From: Corynebacterium uropygiale
GTDB taxonomy: Bacteria; Actinomycetota; Actinomycetes; Mycobacteriales; Mycobacteriaceae
Length of the DNA stretch: 64,000 nucleotides
Direction: 5' to 3'
Assembly (NCBI RefSeq): GCF_021568315.1
Contig: NZ_JAKGSI010000004.1
Location: 1 to 64,000 of the forward strand
The translations under genes and the position numbers were made by a program. The notes beneath the pieces are model-generated. The model did no database searches, was not told the DNA's origin, and saw only the letters and a list, made by a program, of their open reading frames with translations. Shown one piece after another: positions 7,928 through 16,158 of the stretch. Numbering within the stretch: position 1 is the stretch's first letter; the number at the start of each line of letters is the position of its first letter.

Positions 7928-8418
7928 GGTGGGGCGAGGCCGCCTCCCCACTCGGCCCGCTCACGCTGTGGGCGGACCGCCTCCCCGGCGCCGGGTGGGC
8001 GCTCTGCGGAATTCACTACGAGGGGAAAGGCCCCGCGCGCGAGGCGGCGAAGCGCGAGGAGGAGCTTCCGCTCTTCCGGGATGTGCGTCGAGAACTTGAG
8101 GAGTACTGGGCCGGCGAGCGGCGGGAGTTCACCGTGCGCTGGGAGGTGCGGGGCACGCCCTTCCGGGAGCAAGTGTGGGCGGCGCTGGCGGGCGTCGGCT
8201 ATGGGGAGACCGTCTCTTATGGGGAGCTCGCGCGGGAGATCGGGCGGCCGCGGGCGGCGCGGCAGGTGGGCCAGGCCGTGGGGGCGAACCCGCTCAGCAT
8301 TGTGCTGGGGTGTCACCGGGTGCTGGGGGCGGATGGCTCCCTCACCGGATACGGGGGTGGCCTGGAGCGAAAGCGCTGGTTATTGAGGCTGGAGGGCTGC
8401 CGCTTTCGCGAGGACTGA
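7924..8418 (+). CDS. ogt: methylated-DNA--protein-cysteine methyltransferase
   Basis: This suicide repair protein moves alkyl groups from O6-alkylguanine to its own cysteine. Its 164 residues include the helix-turn-helix region (TPFREQVWAALAGVGYGETV) and the acceptor Cys130. The acceptor motif reads GCHRV instead of the near-universal PCHRV, so the proline before the reactive Cys is replaced by glycine. The C-terminal LTGYGGGLERKRWLL is normal. It is translationally coupled to the preceding ATPase gene. Confidence 0.9.
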   Translation: MRWGEAASPLGPLTLWADRLPGAGWALCGIHYEGKGPAREAAKREEELPLFRDVRRELEEYWAGERREFTVRWEVRGTPFREQVWAALAGVGYGETVSYGELAREIGRPRAARQVGQAVGANPLSIVLGCHRVLGADGSLTGYGGGLERKRWLLRLEGCRFRED

Positions 8419-8419
8419 C

Positions 8420-8425
8420 TAGGGT
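8420..8425 (+). promoter_or_regulatory. -10 box of a leaderless transcript
   Basis: TAGGGT ends 7 nt before the ATG at 8433, the start chosen for the membrane protein gene. Confidence 0.45.
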
Positions 8426-8432
8426 CGAAGGT

Positions 8433-9044
8433 ATGCATTTTCTTGGCTTTCCCCCGTATGCCTCGGCGATGGATGCGATCGTCGCGGTCGTGTTCGGACT
8501 CATGGCGGGAGCGGTGCCCCTCATTCTCGGGTTTATTGTCGCGTTCTTCCTCCTCAGGCACGACGACCAGGATCGGGTGCGCCGGCACCTGTCCAGCCCG
8601 CCCGGCCGGCGCAGCCTGGGGCTCGGGTGGGTGGCCGGACTCAGCGTCGTGGGCGCGGTGCTCGTGTGGTTCATCTGGCTCTCGTGGACCTCGGTGGCCA
8701 ACACCGCCGCCGCCGTGGGCGCGAACTACCCCTATAACGTCCCGCAGGTGATTGGCTGCGTGGTGTTCATGGTGCTGCTCGTGCTTCTTATCGGGTGGCG
8801 GGCACGGCACAGAATGGCCGGCCCCATGCTGTCGGCCGCGTGCGCGGTGCTGGGCTTCCTCCTGCCGTGGACGTACATGGCGGCGGGCGCCGAGGGGCCG
8901 AACTTCTACCTCGTGGGGGCGAGCATGCTCGCGACGGGCGGGATGCTGGGGCTCGGCATTGTCGCGTTCATTCAAGGGATGGTGCGGCGCTCACGCGCCC
9001 TCCAGGCGACTGGGGCACAGAAGGACCCATCAGAAGTTTCTTAA
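8433..9044 (+). CDS. integral membrane protein of unknown function
   Basis: This 203-residue protein has about six hydrophobic segments (approximate residues 12-38, 55-80, 97-120, 127-148, 155-182 with gaps) joined by short charged loops. I recognise no family. The start is the ATG just after a -10 box, giving the N terminus MHFLGFPPYASAMDAIVAVV. The end of the gene lies in a short direct repeat shared with the glpT upstream region. Confidence 0.7.
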   Translation: MHFLGFPPYASAMDAIVAVVFGLMAGAVPLILGFIVAFFLLRHDDQDRVRRHLSSPPGRRSLGLGWVAGLSVVGAVLVWFIWLSWTSVANTAAAVGANYPYNVPQVIGCVVFMVLLVLLIGWRARHRMAGPMLSAACAVLGFLLPWTYMAAGAEGPNFYLVGASMLATGGMLGLGIVAFIQGMVRRSRALQATGAQKDPSEVS

Positions 9045-9118
9045 TCGAGAAGGGCAGCCTACCCCCATTTGTGCCCGTTTTCAGTGATACATCTCTCAAA
9101 ATGAGAGTTTCTTAATCG
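9035..9118 (+). repeat. 13-bp direct repeat and hairpin before glpT
   Basis: AGTTTCTTAATCG occurs at 9035-9047 and again at 9106-9118. CTCTCA and TGAGAG at 9092-9106 form a 6-bp hairpin with loop AAA followed by TTTCTT. It may be a weak terminator of the membrane protein gene or a regulator site for glpT. Confidence 0.5.
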
Positions 9119-9150
9119 TTTCACACTGGGAGTATGGCCGCCTCTTCATA

Positions 9151-10584
9151 ATGGCCCCTATGAGTACACCTACGACCCGAGGCGGGGTCCCCGCATTCCT
9201 GCGGGCCCTCCCCGCCGCACCTCGGCTGCCGGAAGCCGAGATCGCGAAGAAGTATCCCGTTCTCCGATTCCAAGTCTTCATGGGAATCTTCCTGGGATAC
9301 GCGGGCTTCTACCTGGTCCGCAACAACATCTCGCTCGTGTCCGCCCTCCTGAAGAGTGAAAACATCCTGGACACGGTGGCGATCGGCATCATCGCGAATG
9401 CCGTCTTCATCTCTTATGGCCTCTCCAAGTTCTTCATGGCCACGCTCTCCGACCGCGCGAACGCCCGGCTCTTCATGCCGATCGGCCTGGCGCTCTCGGG
9501 CATCACGAACATCCTCCTCGGCACTGTGCCGGTCCTCCACGCGAGCGTCCTCATCTTCGCGCTCGTCATGTTCATTAACGGCTGGTTCCAGGGCATGGGC
9601 TGGCCGCCCTCGGGCCGCGTCCTCGTCCACTGGTTCTCCACGAGCGAGCGCGGCTCCAAGACCGCCATCTGGAACTGCGCCCACAACGTCGGCGGCGCCG
9701 GCGTGGGCATCGCGGCCGCCTGGGCCCTGAGCTTCACCGGGGAGCAGTGGCAGTCCGCCTTCTGGTTCCCGGGCATCATCTCGCTCATCGTCGCCCTCAT
9801 CGCCTTCATCCTCATCCGCGACACCCCCGAGTCCCAGGGCCTCCCGACCATCGAGGAATACCGCGATGACCCGGCCAAGACCGAGGCCATCGATGAGTCC
9901 GAGATGGAGTCCCAGTCCGTGTGGTCCATCGTGTGGAAGCACGTCCTGTCCAACCGGACCATGCTCTTCCTCGCCCTCGCGAACGTCTTCATTTACACCC
10001 TGCGCTACGGCGTCCTCAGCTGGACCCCCGTCTATCTCCACGACGTCCACAACGGCGACCTCAACGCCGGCATCGCGGGCTTCTCCTTCTTCGAGCTCAC
10101 CGGCATCATCGGCACCCTGCTCTGCGGCATCGTCTCCGACAAGCTCTTCCGCGGCTACCGCACCGGCACCGGCGTGCTCTTCCTCAGCGGGGTGGGCATT
10201 TTCATCGCCGCCTACTGGCTGGTTCCGACGGGCACCCCGATCTGGGTGCTCATGGTCATCGTCGCGCTCATTGGCGGGCTCATCTACGGCCCAGTGATGC
10301 TCATTGGTCTCCAGGCCATCGACATGGCGCCGCGCAACGTGGCCGGCACCGCCGCTGGCTACACCGGCCTCCTCGGCTATGTTGTGGGCGCGACGCTCGC
10401 CTCCACCGGTGTGGGCTGGATCATCAAGCACTTCGGCTGGGATGTCACCTTCATCTTCCTCATCATCTGCACCGTTCTAGCGGTTGCACTGCTCCTGGGT
10501 GTGGGTAAGGATGAAAAGCGGCTCATGGAATCCCATGCAGCAGCACGGCAGAACTCTGAAAAAACTAAGGAGACGCAACGATGA
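9151..10584 (+). CDS. glpT: glycerol-3-phosphate transporter (MFS, OPA family)
   Basis: This 12-segment inner-membrane antiporter of 477 residues exchanges glycerol-3-phosphate for phosphate. The OPA-family features are GYAGFYLVRNNIS in helix 1, the loop WFQGMGWPPSGRVLVHWFS between helices 4 and 5, and WNCAHNVGGAGVG. It overlaps the following glycerophosphodiesterase gene by 4 nt, which supports glycerol-3-phosphate rather than hexose phosphate as substrate. Starts at 9151 and 9160 are both possible and no strong ribosome binding site separates them. Confidence 0.9.
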   Translation: MAPMSTPTTRGGVPAFLRALPAAPRLPEAEIAKKYPVLRFQVFMGIFLGYAGFYLVRNNISLVSALLKSENILDTVAIGIIANAVFISYGLSKFFMATLSDRANARLFMPIGLALSGITNILLGTVPVLHASVLIFALVMFINGWFQGMGWPPSGRVLVHWFSTSERGSKTAIWNCAHNVGGAGVGIAAAWALSFTGEQWQSAFWFPGIISLIVALIAFILIRDTPESQGLPTIEEYRDDPAKTEAIDESEMESQSVWSIVWKHVLSNRTMLFLALANVFIYTLRYGVLSWTPVYLHDVHNGDLNAGIAGFSFFELTGIIGTLLCGIVSDKLFRGYRTGTGVLFLSGVGIFIAAYWLVPTGTPIWVLMVIVALIGGLIYGPVMLIGLQAIDMAPRNVAGTAAGYTGLLGYVVGATLASTGVGWIIKHFGWDVTFIFLIICTVLAVALLLGVGKDEKRLMESHAAARQNSEKTKETQR

Positions 10585-11675
10585 AACTGCGTAATGTGTG
10601 GGCAGTGAGCTCTGTCTGCGCACTGGCGTTTGGCCTCGGGGCGTGCGGGAACGCCCAGGAGAATGACGCCCAGCCGGCGTCGTCAAGCGCACAGACCTCG
10701 AGCACGGAAGGCAGCACCCCCGTGGAGTACACCGAGCCGCTCGACCTCCAGGCCCACCGCGGCGGGCGAGGCGAAACCACCGAGGAGTCCCGGCTGGCCT
10801 TCGAGAAGGCTCTCGACATGGGGGTGAGCACCCTCGAGTTTGACATCGTCATGAGCAAGGACGGCGTCCCGATGGTGTGGCACGACCCCGACGTCAAGGC
10901 AGAAAAGTGCCGCGACACCGCCCCCGTCCAGGAGGGCGACCCGCAGTTCCCCTACGTGGGCAAGGACCTCCACGACCTCACACTTCCGCAGATTCAGACG
11001 CTGCGTTGCGATGTCCAGCTGAAGGACTTCCCCGAGCAGGAAGTGGCCAAGGACAACACGATGCTGCAGCTCAAGGACGTCTTCGCCCTCACCGCGGAGC
11101 GTCAGGCTGACGTCGATTACAACATCGAGACGAAGATCGAGGGCGACAAGCGCGAGCGCTCCGCCAGCCCCGAGGAGTTCGTCGACGCGATCCTCAAGGA
11201 GGTCGACGCAGCGGGCGTCGCGGACCACGTGACGATCCAGAGCTTCGATTGGCGTTCGCTGCCGCTCGTCAAGGAGCACAACCCGTCGATCCGGACCGCG
11301 GCCCTCTATGACGAGACCACCTGGCTCGAGGGCTCCCCGTGGATCGGCGACATCGACTACAACGCTGTCCACGGCGATGCCCTCGAGGCCGCCTCGCAGC
11401 TCAAGGTCGACTACGTCTCCCCCGGCTACGCCGTGCCCTACGGCACGACTCCCGAGGACGCCGACTTCCACCCCGTCACCACACGGGAGTACGTGAAGAA
11501 GGCCCACGACCTGGGCATGAAGGTCCTGCCGTGGACCGTCAACGACGAATCCACCCTGCGGTGGATGATCGAGGAAGCGGGCGTCGACGGCATCATCACC
11601 GACTACCCGAGCCGGCTCCGCTCCGTCATGAAGGACCTGGGCATGGAGCTCCCCCAGGCCTATCCTTCCCGCTAA
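10581..11675 (+). CDS. glpQ: glycerophosphodiester phosphodiesterase, lipoprotein
   Basis: This enzyme hydrolyses glycerophosphodiesters to glycerol-3-phosphate and an alcohol outside the membrane. The 364 residues begin with a lipoprotein signal (LALFGLGAC type, lipobox Cys22) and a Ser/Thr-rich linker. The GDPD domain starts at about residue 55 with LQAHRGGRGETTEES, followed by LEFDIVMSKDGVPMVWHD, which hold the catalytic His and acidic metal ligands. It is translationally coupled to glpT, so products made outside are taken up by GlpT. Confidence 0.95.
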   Translation: MKLRNVWAVSSVCALAFGLGACGNAQENDAQPASSSAQTSSTEGSTPVEYTEPLDLQAHRGGRGETTEESRLAFEKALDMGVSTLEFDIVMSKDGVPMVWHDPDVKAEKCRDTAPVQEGDPQFPYVGKDLHDLTLPQIQTLRCDVQLKDFPEQEVAKDNTMLQLKDVFALTAERQADVDYNIETKIEGDKRERSASPEEFVDAILKEVDAAGVADHVTIQSFDWRSLPLVKEHNPSIRTAALYDETTWLEGSPWIGDIDYNAVHGDALEAASQLKVDYVSPGYAVPYGTTPEDADFHPVTTREYVKKAHDLGMKVLPWTVNDESTLRWMIEEAGVDGIITDYPSRLRSVMKDLGMELPQAYPSR

Positions 11676-11690
11676 CCACTTTCGCTCCCC

Positions 11691-11709
11691 ATAGGCTAGG
11701 CTCACTTCT
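11691..11709 (+). promoter_or_regulatory. candidate DtxR (iron) box
   Basis: The 19-mer ATAGGCTAGGCTCACTTCT matches the DtxR consensus TWAGGTWAGSCTWACCTWA at about 13 of 19 positions, all in the core. It lies 43 bp before the ABC permease gene and overlaps TAGGCT hexamers that could be the -10. Iron-dependent repression of the uptake operon is therefore likely but is inferred. Confidence 0.5.
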
Positions 11710-11751
11710 AGATCTGATCGTGCACTGAGCAGAGAGAAGGAGCGTGGGCCG

Positions 11752-12753
11752 ATGCCTCACACTCGACCGGGAGGGCGCGCCCGCAGCACCCGCATCATCC
11801 GCTGCGCCGCCCTTCCGGTTTTGCTTGTCCTCCTCGCGGTGGCGTTTGTGCTCGCGCTGGGTTTGGGGCCGCGCAGCGGGGTGGGGCTCACCTCCCCCAC
11901 CGTGCTCGCGGGGCGGCTGCCGCGGGCGATCGTCGCCACGCTCGTGGGCGCCTCTCTCGCGCTCGCGGGGACCATCCTCCAGGCGGTCTTCCGCAACCCG
12001 CTGGCTGATCCGGGGATCATCGGGGTGTCCTCGGGCGCCGCGGTGGGGGCCGTCGCCGCGATGGTCACGGGGCTGGCTAGCACCACCGTGTGGGCCCTTC
12101 CGCTCAGCGCCTTCTTGGGAGCGCTGGGCACGGCCGTCGTCGTCTATCTCATCGCGGCGCGGCGCGGGGCGGACCCCATCACGCTCGTGCTCGTCGGCAT
12201 CGCGGCGAGCGCCTTCCTCGGGGCCGTGACCTCGGCCATCGTGTCCAATGCGCCCACCGACTCCGACCTGCGTGGCATCGCGTTCTGGATGAACGGCGAC
12301 CTCGTTGCGCGCCAGTGGTACCACGTGCCCATGGTGGCGATCCCGCTGCTTATCGGGGTGGTGGGGGTGGTGCCGCTCGTGCGGCGGCTGGACCTCCTGC
12401 TCCTCGGTGAGGACATCGCGCACAGCACTGGCGTTGACCTCACCCGCACGCGGATCGCCGCGCTGGGGGTGGCCTCGCTGGTCACCGCCGGGGCGGTGGC
12501 GGTCTCTGGGGTCATTGGCTTCGTGGGACTCGTCGTCCCGCACCTGGTCCGGCTGGTGCTCGGGCCGCGCCATGGGCTGCTCCTGCCCACGGCCGCGGTG
12601 GCCGGCTCGGTCTTCCTGCTCATCGCCGACACCCTGGCGCGCAACGCCGGGCTCTCCGTCGTCTTTCAAACCGGCACGATCGTCGCCTTCCTCGGCTCCC
12701 CGATCTTCCTCTGGCTCCTTTTATCCTCTCGACGGAGGTGGACGCAGGCATGA
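11752..12753 (+). CDS. FecCD-type ABC transporter permease (iron/haem uptake)
   Basis: This membrane permease has 333 residues, about ten helices and the FecCD/BtuC signature (LVGASLALAGTILQAVFRNPLADPGIIG split over 20 residues, with NPLADP and GVSSGAAVGA clear). It is the first gene of a three-gene operon with overlapping ends: permease, ATPase, binding protein. Haem (HmuU-like), siderophore and cobalamin transporters share this fold. The DtxR-like box upstream favours iron or haem. Confidence 0.88.
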   Translation: MPHTRPGGRARSTRIIRCAALPVLLVLLAVAFVLALGLGPRSGVGLTSPTVLAGRLPRAIVATLVGASLALAGTILQAVFRNPLADPGIIGVSSGAAVGAVAAMVTGLASTTVWALPLSAFLGALGTAVVVYLIAARRGADPITLVLVGIAASAFLGAVTSAIVSNAPTDSDLRGIAFWMNGDLVARQWYHVPMVAIPLLIGVVGVVPLVRRLDLLLLGEDIAHSTGVDLTRTRIAALGVASLVTAGAVAVSGVIGFVGLVVPHLVRLVLGPRHGLLLPTAAVAGSVFLLIADTLARNAGLSVVFQTGTIVAFLGSPIFLWLLLSSRRRWTQA

Positions 12754-13589
12754 GCCTTCGCATCAGCAACCTCAGCGTGCCGGAGATCCTCCCGCCACCC
12801 GGGATCAGCATGGAGTGCGAGCCCGGCAGCGTGACCGGCATCATCGGCCCGAACGGGGCCGGAAAGTCCACGCTCATCAAGGCGCTCTACGGGCGCATGC
12901 CCGGTGCGACGGGCAGCGTGTGCCTCGACGGCACGGAGCTCACGGCGATGCGACCCGCGGAGCAGGCGGCCCGGCTGGCCGTCGTTCCGCAGGACACCTC
13001 GAGCGGCGGGGAGTACAGCGTGGCGGACATGGTTGGGCTTGCGCGCAGCCCCCACCTGGGGCGCTTCGGTCTCTTCCGCGGCGAGGACCACGAGCGGGTA
13101 GCCCGCGCCCTCGCAATCACGGGGATGAGCGCGTTCGCGGAGCGGCCGGTGAACCGGCTCTCGGGCGGGCAGCGGCAGCTTGCGCACATCGCGCGGGCGA
13201 TCTGCCAGGATACCCCGGTGATCCTCCTCGATGAGCCGGTGAGCGACCTCGACATCCGCCACGAGCTCACAGTTCTCCGCCTCCTCCAGCGGCTGGCCCG
13301 CCAGGGCCGGACTATCCTCGTTGTTCTTCACAACCTCGAGAGCGCGGCCCGCTTCTGCGACCGGCTCGTCCTCCTCAGCGAGGGCCGGCTCGTGAGCCAG
13401 GGCCCACCCGCCGAGGTTCTCGACGCCCCCACCCTCGCCACGCACTACCGCGTGCGCGCGCGAGTGGGCCGCGACCCCGACACGCACGCGCTGCGCGTCA
13501 GTGTTCTCGACGCCATCGAGGACGCCGACGATCCCCACGCGCGCACATCCTCCCCCTTCACCTCCTCACAGAAAGAAGAGACACCATGA
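12750..13589 (+). CDS. ABC transporter ATP-binding protein (iron/haem uptake)
   Basis: The 279-residue ATPase has Walker A GPNGAGKST (near residue 36), Q-loop VVPQDT, signature LSGGQRQL, Walker B VILLDEPVSDLD and an H-loop in VVLHNLE, as in HmuV/FhuC proteins. The ATG at 12750 overlaps the permease stop (ATGA), with GGAGG 11 nt before it. An in-frame GTG at 12738 is the alternative. About 25 extra residues follow the domain at the C terminus. Confidence 0.9.
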   Translation: MSLRISNLSVPEILPPPGISMECEPGSVTGIIGPNGAGKSTLIKALYGRMPGATGSVCLDGTELTAMRPAEQAARLAVVPQDTSSGGEYSVADMVGLARSPHLGRFGLFRGEDHERVARALAITGMSAFAERPVNRLSGGQRQLAHIARAICQDTPVILLDEPVSDLDIRHELTVLRLLQRLARQGRTILVVLHNLESAARFCDRLVLLSEGRLVSQGPPAEVLDAPTLATHYRVRARVGRDPDTHALRVSVLDAIEDADDPHARTSSPFTSSQKEETP

Positions 13590-14584
13590 CGCATACTGTT
13601 CTCTCCCGGCGCGCCCTGCGCGCCCTGGCCGCCGGCACCCTCGTGCTCGGGCTGGGCCTGGGTGCGTGCTCCGCCCCGAAGGAGAACACCAGCACCGAGT
13701 CCCCCGCCGCCTCCGCCAGCGCCAGCCAGGGCGCCGAGGACACGGCCGCCGCCTTCCCGCGGGACGTCGACGTCCACGGCCAGAGCGTGCACCTTGATGC
13801 TGCTCCGCAGCGGATTGCCGTCGCCTCCCCGGACGCGGCGGTTCTCCTCGCGGCGCTCGTCGATGGGGAGCGCTTCGTGGCCACCCCCGACTTCGGCCCC
13901 GAGACCCCGGCCGGAGCGACGCGCATCCCCGGCTCCCACACGGTGGATCCCGAGCAGCTGCTCTCCATGGAGCCTGACCTCGTCGTGTTGACGTCGCGGC
14001 ACGGGCAGGAGAAGGACGCGGCGAGCATGCTCCAGAGCTCCGGGGTGCCGACGGTGGTCATGCCGAGCGACGCCTGGTCGAGCATCGATGACCTCAAGGA
14101 GAATCTCAGCATCTTGGGTTCTGTCGTGGGCGCGGAGGAGAAGGCCTCGGAGCTCAACGACTCCATTCAGTCGAAGCGGGAGGAAATCACCGCGTCTCTG
14201 AAGAAGGACACGCACCCGCGGGTGCTCACCCTCATGGCGCACGGCGGCAAGAAGATGCTCATGCCGAAGAGCACCATGCTCAACGGCCTCGTGCGCGAGG
14301 CAGGCGGTGTTCCTGCCATCGATGAGCAGGGCGGCCACGGCGTACTGCCGGCGGATCCGGAGGTAATCGCGGAGATGAAGCCGGACGTCATCCTCGTGCA
14401 GCAGTTCACCGAGAACCCCGAGGCGGAGTACCGCGAGCTCCTGGAGAGCCCGGTCCTCGCCGATGTTCCCGCCGTTAAGGATCACCGCGTGTCCTACCTG
14501 CCGGTATCCACCAGCGGTGAGACCGCAGGCGTGGCGATCACGGAGGGCCTTGAGCAGGTCGGAAAGGCGATTGGCACTCTGTAA
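13586..14584 (+). CDS. ABC transporter substrate-binding lipoprotein (iron/haem)
   Basis: The 332-residue protein has a lipoprotein signal (GLGLGACSAP, lipidated Cys near residue 28), a Ser/Ala-rich linker, and a periplasmic-binding type III fold starting with APQRIAVASPDAAVLLAAL. The MEPDLVVLTSR and MKPDVILVQQF half-domain motifs are typical of HmuT/FecB proteins. It overlaps the ATPase gene by 4 nt. Having the binding protein last reverses the usual hmuTUV order. The ligand is not certain. Confidence 0.88.
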   Translation: MTHTVLSRRALRALAAGTLVLGLGLGACSAPKENTSTESPAASASASQGAEDTAAAFPRDVDVHGQSVHLDAAPQRIAVASPDAAVLLAALVDGERFVATPDFGPETPAGATRIPGSHTVDPEQLLSMEPDLVVLTSRHGQEKDAASMLQSSGVPTVVMPSDAWSSIDDLKENLSILGSVVGAEEKASELNDSIQSKREEITASLKKDTHPRVLTLMAHGGKKMLMPKSTMLNGLVREAGGVPAIDEQGGHGVLPADPEVIAEMKPDVILVQQFTENPEAEYRELLESPVLADVPAVKDHRVSYLPVSTSGETAGVAITEGLEQVGKAIGTL

Positions 14585-14592
14585 GCCAGTGC

Positions 14593-14598
14593 TAGGCT
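14593..14598 (+). promoter_or_regulatory. -10 box of a leaderless transcript for the GH1 gene
   Basis: TAGGCT ends 6 nt before the ATG at 14605, only a few bases after the end of the binding-protein gene, so the GH1 gene appears to have its own promoter. Confidence 0.5.
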
Positions 14599-14604
14599 CA
14601 AGGT

Positions 14605-15993
14605 ATGACGAAACTGAATAGCGGAGCTCACGGCTTCCGTCCCCGCGGTCTGCGCGCCGCGGGGGCCTCGGTCCTCGCCGCAGCGTGCAGCCTGGTCCTC
14701 CTTCCCCTCGCCCCCGCGTCCGCGGGCAGCCTTCCGCCAGAGGAACCCGCCGTCGCGCCCTCCCACTTCCACTGGGGTGTGGCCACCTCGGGATTCCAGG
14801 TTGAAGGCAGCAACCCGGACTCCAACTGGAAGCGCTACGTCGATTCCACTGCCCCCACCGGGAAGATCGATCCGGTGAACGACGCCGTCGACTTCTGGAA
14901 CCGCTACCCGGAGGACATCCAGCGGGCGGCCGACATGGGCGTCAATACCTTCCGCCTCAGCGTGGAGTGGGCGCGCATCGAGCCCCAGCCGGGCCAGTAT
15001 GACGAGGAGGCCCTCAGGCACTACGACGACATCATCGGCACCATCCGGGCGCACGGAATGACCCCGATGATCACGATGGTGCACTACGTCTACCCGGGTT
15101 GGCTCGTGGACCACGGCGGATTCATGACCGAGGAGGCCGTCGAGCACTTCGGGGCCTTCGCGGACCTCATCGCACAGCGCTGGGGCGGCCCGGGGAAGGA
15201 CACCCTGTGGGTGACCTTCAATGAGCCGCTCGTCTTCTTCGGCCACGAGGTGGAGATGGGCAACGTCAAGGTCACCGACATGCCGCGCTTCCTCGACTAC
15301 GTGGCCCGCGCCCACCGCCTGGGCTACGAGGCCGCGCACCGCGCGAACCCGCAGACCATGGTCACCACGAACGAGGCCTTCCTCCCCGCGGTGACGGGCA
15401 TCGCTGATAAGGTCCTGCTGGACAAGGTCGCTGACCAGGTGGACTTCATCGGCATCGACTACTACTACGGCGTGGCGCTCAACAACCTCACCGCCGTTCA
15501 CGCGGCCGCCGCCGACTTCGGCCGCGTCCGCCCGCAGCCCGAGGTCATCTACGACGCCATCAAGCACTTCGGCACCTCCTACCCCGACAAGCCGATCTAC
15601 ATCGTGGAAAACGGCATGCCGAGCGATAACGGGCAGCGCGCCGACGGCGTCGAGCGCAGCGACTTCGTGAAGGACACCATCTTCTGGGTGCAGCGCGCCA
15701 TCGCGGATGGCTACAACGTCATCGGCTACAACTACTGGTCGCTCGTCGATAACTACGAGTGGGGTGACTACACCCCGCGCTTCGGCCTCTACCAGGTCGA
15801 CGTGCTGAGTGACCCCTCGCTCGAGCGGAAGGCGACGTCGGGTGTCGACGCCTACCGGGAGGTCATCGAGCAGGGCGGGCTCCCCGCCGACTACCGGCCG
15901 GTGCTGCCGCTGGCGTTCTGCTCCGCCTCGACCATCCCCGATAGCTGCATCAACCCGCCGGACCCGAACGGGCCGCGCCAGCCGATCCGCTAG
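14605..15993 (+). CDS. secreted glycoside hydrolase family 1 protein
   Basis: The 462-residue enzyme has a cleavable signal peptide (about residues 1-40, cleavage after APASA) and a complete GH1 barrel. The acid/base Glu207 is in WVTFNEPLVF and the nucleophile Glu335 is in IYIVENGMPS. The start of the barrel, HFHWGVATSGFQVEGS, contains the sugar-binding Gln. GH1 enzymes are beta-glucosidases, beta-galactosidases and relatives, but the substrate cannot be read from the sequence. Most bacterial GH1 enzymes are cytoplasmic, so export is notable. A C-terminal tail with two Cys (about residues 440-452) may form a disulfide. Confidence 0.9.
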   Translation: MTKLNSGAHGFRPRGLRAAGASVLAAACSLVLLPLAPASAGSLPPEEPAVAPSHFHWGVATSGFQVEGSNPDSNWKRYVDSTAPTGKIDPVNDAVDFWNRYPEDIQRAADMGVNTFRLSVEWARIEPQPGQYDEEALRHYDDIIGTIRAHGMTPMITMVHYVYPGWLVDHGGFMTEEAVEHFGAFADLIAQRWGGPGKDTLWVTFNEPLVFFGHEVEMGNVKVTDMPRFLDYVARAHRLGYEAAHRANPQTMVTTNEAFLPAVTGIADKVLLDKVADQVDFIGIDYYYGVALNNLTAVHAAAADFGRVRPQPEVIYDAIKHFGTSYPDKPIYIVENGMPSDNGQRADGVERSDFVKDTIFWVQRAIADGYNVIGYNYWSLVDNYEWGDYTPRFGLYQVDVLSDPSLERKATSGVDAYREVIEQGGLPADYRPVLPLAFCSASTIPDSCINPPDPNGPRQPIR

Positions 15994-16077
15994 CGCGGGC
16001 GCGGGCGGGGCGCGGGGCGGGCGCGCGGGCGCGCTGCCTGTGCCCGCCTGTGCCCGCGGCCACTCCTTCAACGTGAA

Positions 16078-16105
16078 CTCACCCACACTTATAGGCCCAG
16101 GTGAG
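16078..16105 (+). promoter_or_regulatory. inverted repeat in the pntA upstream region
   Basis: CTCACC (16078-16083) and GGTGAG (16100-16105) form a 6-bp inverted repeat, followed by TATAAA at 16116, a possible -10. Either could control pntAB. No regulator can be named. Confidence 0.3.
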
Positions 16106-16158
16106 GATGAACGCATATAAATGGGAAGTAACTGTTCGTTTCTCCCAGGAGTGGTGTT

